DNA of 64,000 nt, taken from positions 62,001-126,000 of the forward strand of contig NW_026089473.1 in the NCBI RefSeq assembly GCF_933775445.1, in the 5' to 3' direction. Position numbers and translations under genes: made by a program. The stretch comes from Argentina anserina (lineage: Eukaryota > Streptophyta > Magnoliopsida > Rosales > Rosaceae). Below, piece by piece: positions 59,768 through 64,000 of this stretch (within the stretch, counting starts at the first letter, position 1; each line of letters starts with the position of its first letter). The notes below the pieces were generated by a model, which was not told where the DNA came from, did not search any database, and was given only the letters and a program-made list of their open reading frames with translations.

Positions 59768-61963
59768 TGATAGGAGCACAAAGTGTGACATTCTTAATGT
59801 GATTATGCCCTATTCTTACTCTTTGTTACCTCTTATTTAGTATGTTTTAGTTTCTTTTGTATGAATAAGTGTATAGGTAGAGCTTATATCAATTATGAAT
59901 GAATTGATGATCAAATCGTGCTAAGTGTTAAGAATCCTTGTTGAGATATGCTTCATTGTTCGAGTAGGATTCATCCTTGTGTATTTCTTTGTTTCTAACA
60001 TACTTATTCTTATTAGGAAATACAAATCCATGTTGGAGAAGGAAAGCAATCCTAGTTCCACAAGGAAAGAGAAGAAAATACACTTAAAAGCCCAATCCAT
60101 TCAAGAATCAAAATGCTGTCAATATTCGTAGTCCATCTTCGACGGGCTCCCCTGGATAGCTCCGATCGAGTTAGAAGACCTACTTTATATGGAAATAAAG
60201 GTATTTGAGTCTAGTTTCTGTAGGATTTGGAATCAAATCAATATCTTATTCCTACAGAGAGATATGACTGAATCATTGATCGGAGGTCCAGTGAACTCGG
60301 CGGAATTATCTCAGCCATTGATTTGCTTTTGATCCAAGGGTTATGAGGGAAACTTGGGACCTTGTTTGTCCTGCATATAGAGCACAAATATGATCAGAAT
60401 CTCCATAAATCCCAGCACCAAAGAATGTCAAAGAAGGCATGCAGCAAATTAAATGAGAAGAGGCAAGAAAGTCAAAGAAGGCATGCAGCAAATTTAATGA
60501 GGAGAGCTAAGAAACATCAAACATGGCTGTAACAATTAAGACTTTTGCTGCCTCCCTAATTCAAAGGAAGAAATTTGTGCAAAAGAAATCAGCAATAAAG
60601 GAGGAAGAAGATATGTAATTAATGCAAAAGATATGCAATCCTTATAGAAATCAGAATTCTGGCAGTGCAGATCATCCATCTTCGACGGGCTCCCCTGGAC
60701 AGCTCAAAATGATTGAGAAAATGTACCTTATATGGATGAAAAGCCACGGAAGTCTAGTTGAAATTGCCAGTTGGAATCATCTCAATATCTATTTTCTAGA
60801 GAAAGTTATGGCCACAACAATGGACAAAGGTCAAATCTGCCGAATCTAGGAAACCTCAACCAATTTGGTTTCAACTTTGTGGACTTTGTGGCCATCCTCC
60901 CTTGGGTTTTTTTCCTCTATATATAGCACCTCATTTCCACAGAAAAACATCATCAACCTTGCTCACAAGACTAGCCAAAGCTCTGCCTTAAACACTACTC
61001 ATCATCCTCAAAGCCATTCAAGGCGAAAACACCATCTTCCCTTCATTCCATTCGATCCAAAGCGCTACGCCTCGGATTGCCATTCAAGTTGAAGCCGTGC
61101 TGCCTTGTTTTGATACCGCTAAGGAGATTTACAAAGTGTAACTCGTTACTTCTTCACTTATGTTTTCGGTTTGGATTCTTTGTGTGATGTTGTGTTTATG
61201 TTTTTGGCTAGTTCCGAATTTGTGGAATACTCTCATGTAGTTTACGATTTTGCAAGATGTTATAAAGTAGTTCTGATTTTGTTGTCTATGATTTCTATGT
61301 AGATATCGTGAGTTTATAATTCAATGATTTAATGATTCTCTTTCTTGGGCGTTAACTATATGTGATTCAAGGCGTTAAGTTAGTTTTGCATATAGGATTC
61401 TTAAGTGTTTTTGATAACTTGTTAAAGTAAGTGACATGCTTGACTTGTTAGTAATCACTAGGAATTAACCATGATCCGTTTGTTATCTAAGATGCGCTAA
61501 GTAATTAGATAAGAGATGAATCAATGAAGTGGTAAGATTGAGAATGACATGTTACCTTGTAATTTCTAAGCGCTAAGATAGGATTACCAGGCCATGTTTC
61601 GAGTTAGGGATGCGCTAAGTAACCTAGTTCGGTATTAGGTTGTTGTTTGTTCACTCAATACTTGTCCGCTAAGGCTCGGTGTTTGCATAGGATGAGATTA
61701 TGATTTTGAAGCTACTTGTGACGATTTGTTTGGTGATGTTTATGTGTTGGTTGGTTGATCACATGTATATATTAGTTTAGGATTTATTTTTATGTTTGAA
61801 TCGAAATATATCTCAAATCTTTTAAACTCTTATGAATTCGTTGTTAAATGTTTGTGATTCTTTACCCTGGTTGGATCCCCGGTTTGTGAACGATACCCTC
61901 TTGCTTTATACTACTAACGATGCTTACAGGGTTAATATTGATCTCGAGTAATCGAACCGATCA
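59768..61963 (+). repeat. Complete Athila-type LTR (2196 bp), shared by two units
   Basis: TGATAGG...GATCA with TG/CA ends, preceded by a polypurine tract and followed after two bases by the primer-binding site. It is therefore 3' LTR to the left and 5' LTR to the right. The first 1340 bp match the truncated LTR. The unmatched part (61108-61963) holds AT-rich sequence with several GCGCTAAG/CCGCTAAG copies (61480-61680). No gene is seen in it; the small frames in its first part mirror those of 55356-56695. Confidence 0.93.
60918..60925 (+). promoter_or_regulatory. TATA box of the complete LTR
   Basis: TATATATA in CCTCTATATATAGCACC. It is the likely promoter for the downstream unit whose gag is open. 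Confidence 0.65.
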
Positions 61964-61965
61964 AA

Positions 61966-61985
61966 TGGCGCCGTTGCCGGGGATC
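61966..61985 (+). other. Primer-binding site, tRNA-Asp
   Basis: TGGCGCCGTTGCCGGGGATC is complementary over 20 bases to the 3' end of plant tRNA-Asp(GUC), CCA included. It starts two bases after the LTR end. This primer choice is typical for Athila elements. Confidence 0.93.
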
Positions 61986-62738
61986 CATCATTATGGATCC
62001 CAATCTTTTAATTTCGAATTCACTGTTTATATTGTAAATTTTTATATGTTTTTCTTACTTTGTTCTAACAAATAGTAATTTTATCTTAGGTTGTTATTTT
62101 TTATGAGTGAATGAATGATTGTTGTAGGTTGTAAATCGAACGGAATAGGTAAAGTTCCTTTTGTTAATATTAGCCTCAACCCCTCATGTTTTCTTCCAAA
62201 GTTTTTGCATGAGGTTGAGGGCGGCTTTTATTAACACTTGGAGAATTGTCTAACACCCAAGTTTAAGTCCAGCTGAGTAAGGGGCACGCTCTCTTATTAC
62301 TCTGGTGCATGGGACCAAAATTGGATCTCAGAGAACTATTGATTGACATACATCTCGGTGATGGAGTCGATAGGGAGTTCGCTCTCCGTAGTTCAACAAA
62401 TGAGTCCTACCATGTTCACTATCTCTAGTTGAGCTACAGGCCTTCTGAAACAAAGACTTGATCTTGTGTCTATGCATCCATACTTAGGCCGCACGTCCAC
62501 CTTGGTTTACAACTTAGAATCAATCGATCGTTCAATCATTGAAATGGCAAAAAGAACTTGTGAAATGTATGAACTTCTGTAAACGTAAAGAACTAACTCT
62601 TTGTGAACTTGACAATATAGTGTCGTGCCCTTCCCCATAAGTGTGTGTGTGAATGACTAAAGGAAGGCACGATTTATATGTGTTCATTGTGTATTCCTCA
62701 ATGCTAACTCTTTAACTTTCGTGTCACAGGTACTATGC
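61986..62738 (+). other. Leader between primer-binding site and gag
   Basis: 753 bp without a convincing frame, expected to hold packaging and dimerisation signals. It contains an extended inverted repeat (62162-62236), a short GT run (62640-62650) and a splice-acceptor-like GTGTCACAG just before the gag ATG. The in-frame TAA at 62658-62660 and lack of an earlier in-frame ATG fix the gag start. Confidence 0.7.
62162..62236. other. Long imperfect hairpin in the Athila leader
   Basis: The arm TGTTAATATTAGCC-TCAACCCCTCATG pairs with CATGAGGTTGAGG-GCGGCTTTTATTAACA, leaving about 19 unpaired bases in the middle. A few mismatches and a CC bulge interrupt it. By position between PBS and gag it could act as an RNA packaging or translation-control structure; it could also be a small inserted inverted-repeat element. 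Confidence 0.65.
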
Positions 62739-64000
62739 ATGTCCGAAATATCTAAGAGAACACGAGAGCTCAAGGATCGAATTCAAGCACTTAGAGATTT
62801 AAACAACTCTTTCACAAGTGGAACTTTAGATTTCGAAACATCTCCAAGCAATTCAATCTTAAACTCTTCACCTAGATCAGAAGGAGAAGAGGATCTTACC
62901 TTCCCCTTCATCTTCAATTCCGAGCTCGACACAATTGCGGACCGTGACATAATTCTTGTTGGTGCTCCAATGGCACTCAAGAATGCTTTCATCCCCACCA
63001 CCCCTGAATCACCTTCATGCATTGCTTTCACTCCACCTAATGAAGCCAACTTCTCCATTCCGGTTCAATTGCTTGGGCAGCTGCCTAAGTATTCTGGTTC
63101 CTCAATGGAAGACCCTAATGTTCACCTTAGGGAGTTCTTGGACATTTGCAAGCTCCAATCGATTCATCATCTGTCTCAAGAAGGCTTGAGGTTGCTTTTG
63201 TTTCCATTTACCCTTAAGGACGATGCTAAACGTTGGTTGTACTCTCTGCCTCCGGGAATCATCACCACATGGGATGAAATGACTAGGAAGTTCTTGAAAC
63301 AATTCTTCCCTGCTCAACTCACGAAAAGACTAAGGAGGGAGATTCAGAACTTCACTCAAAAGGATGGTGATTCACTCTATGAGGCATGGGAGGAATTTCA
63401 GGAACTACAAAGGAAGTGCCCTCACCATGGTATTTCATTGGATGACTTGGTGCAATTCTTCTATGAAGGACTCGACACCACCAATAAGAGCATGGTGGAC
63501 TCGGCATGTGGCTGCACATTCATGAACAAGACCAGTCAAGAAGCCTACACCTTGATTGATGACTTGGCCGACAACAATCGCCAATTTAGTTCTAAGGAGA
63601 AGAGAGGAAGCAAGAGCCGTGGGGTGTATGATGTTGATGCAAGAAATCAGATGGCTACTTTAGAAAGAAAGCTTGACGTTCTAGTCAAGGCATTCAATGG
63701 TTCCAGCATCAACAATCAAGCATGTGGCATTTGTTCACTCAAAGATCACATAACCGAAACTTGTCCAAATGGTGCAATGACTGAAGAAGAGTTGAACTTC
63801 ATGGGGCAACAAAGGCCAAGGTACGATCCATACTCGAACACATACAACCCTGGACTTAGAGATCATCCAAATTTTCGTTGGAACAACAATGCTCAACCGT
63901 CCAATGCTCAAGGTCAAGGACCTCGTCCTTCAGGTTTGTTTGTGAGGCCTCAGGTACCTCAAGGTTATGTTCCCTTTAACTCTAACGTTCATGGTTCAAA
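62739..64000 (+). CDS. gag: Gag polyprotein, Athila-type (5' part, open to window end)
   Basis: An uninterrupted frame of 420 codons starts at ATG 62739, the first in-frame ATG after a TAA at 62658, and runs off the edge. The N-terminus (MSEISKRTRELKDRIQ) is charged and helical. Residues 110-245 form the retrotransposon Gag/capsid domain, recognisable by LKDDAKRWLYSLPPG near 159-173, then W178-DEM-x-x-K-FL-x-x-FFP and L-x-EAW-E-F. Residues 329-342 form a zinc knuckle C-x2-C-x4-H-x4-C (CGICSLKDHITETC), which binds element RNA. RPRYDPYSNTYNPG at 359-372 and HPNFRW at 376-381 are strongly Athila-like. Gag forms the cytoplasmic particle that packages element RNA. With the 2196-bp LTR, primer site and leader upstream it has everything expected at the 5' end of an intact element. 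Protease/RT would follow outside the window. Confidence 0.93.
   Translation, partial: MSEISKRTRELKDRIQALRDLNNSFTSGTLDFETSPSNSILNSSPRSEGEEDLTFPFIFNSELDTIADRDIILVGAPMALKNAFIPTTPESPSCIAFTPPNEANFSIPVQLLGQLPKYSGSSMEDPNVHLREFLDICKLQSIHHLSQEGLRLLLFPFTLKDDAKRWLYSLPPGIITTWDEMTRKFLKQFFPAQLTKRLRREIQNFTQKDGDSLYEAWEEFQELQRKCPHHGISLDDLVQFFYEGLDTTNKSMVDSACGCTFMNKTSQEAYTLIDDLADNNRQFSSKEKRGSKSRGVYDVDARNQMATLERKLDVLVKAFNGSSINNQACGICSLKDHITETCPNGAMTEEELNFMGQQRPRYDPYSNTYNPGLRDHPNFRWNNNAQPSNAQGQGPRPSGLFVRPQVPQGYVPFNSNVHGS

Larger units (their letters stand above)
55356..64000 (+). mobile_element. Athila-type Ty3/gypsy complex, two units sharing an LTR, continuing past the window
   Basis: Order: truncated LTR (55356-56695), integrase pseudogene (to 58035), non-coding 3' region with polypurine-like boxes (to 59767), full LTR (59768-61963), tRNA-Asp primer site, leader, gag (from 62739). 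A normal element would have gag after the first LTR and nothing internal after the second. The middle LTR thus ends the left unit and begins the right one. Clade evidence: tRNA-Asp primer site, AAGTGTGGGG polypurine motif, Gag ending in RPRYDPYSNTYNPG and an integrase without chromodomain. The five bases before the first LTR, CTTTC, are the presumed left target duplication; the right one is outside the window. Confidence 0.9.

Noticed and set aside
44331..64000. tRNA genes at the two primer-binding sites
   Set aside because: Only 13 and 20 bases complementary to tRNA 3' ends are present, directly after LTRs; there is no cloverleaf around them.

Overview
The window is plant nuclear heterochromatin. 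No host gene is supported anywhere in it. Three things fill it: a very long tandem satellite array, a Ty3/gypsy chromovirus LTR retrotransposon inserted inside that array, and a second Ty3/gypsy element of the Athila type that replaces the array at its right edge. The plant assignment rests on the two retrotransposons. One has a primer-binding site for initiator tRNA-Met and a Tekay/Del-type integrase tail. The other has a primer-binding site for tRNA-Asp and a typical Athila Gag and integrase. I do not recognise the satellite and cannot name a species.

Region 1 (1-44330, continuing at 51457-55355): one satellite family, head to tail, all in one orientation. The monomer is modular. Starting at the GATGCGAG box, units are 148/149, 189/190 or 231 bp, because a 41-bp module is present once, twice or three times and the junction reads CTTCTG or CTTTCGG. 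Inside the monomer the octamer GTATCTTT recurs at 19, 22, 19, 22 and 23 bp. Private variants recur at fixed offsets (for example 2476, 2705, 2639, 5881, 3880 and 14581 bp), so the array is built of nested and partly tandem higher-order duplications. The many short reading frames in it, up to 221 codons, are by-products of a stop-poor, T-rich repeat and not genes.

Region 2 (44331-51451): a Tekay/Del-like chromovirus flanked by a perfect 5-bp target duplication, CTAAG. Removing it restores one exact 149-bp satellite monomer. Its internal part (about 3.6 kb) is heavily eroded. Only scraps of Gag, protease, reverse transcriptase and the integrase C-terminus with a chromodomain-like tail are readable. 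The 3' LTR is 3272 bp and the 5' LTR only 250 bp; the difference is a single 3022-bp gap, and the remaining 250 bp are identical. The long LTR holds a TATA box, a telobox, a CT microsatellite, a GC-rich leader, a 16-unit minisatellite and an 86-bp duplication.

Region 3 (55356-64000, running off the edge): an Athila-type complex in the order truncated LTR, integrase pseudogene, long non-coding 3' region, complete 2196-bp LTR, PBS, leader, gag. The complete LTR serves as 3' LTR of the left unit and 5' LTR of the right unit. This is the layout expected from recombination between elements plus a large internal deletion in the left unit. The shared 1340 bp of the two LTRs differ at only 5 sites that I could count, so the event is recent. 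The gag frame of the right unit is intact to the end of the window and could belong to a functional copy.

The features explain one another: a homogenising satellite array serves as landing site for recent LTR elements, which then decay by deletion. The most unusual content is the satellite's modular and higher-order architecture and the asymmetric LTR pair.
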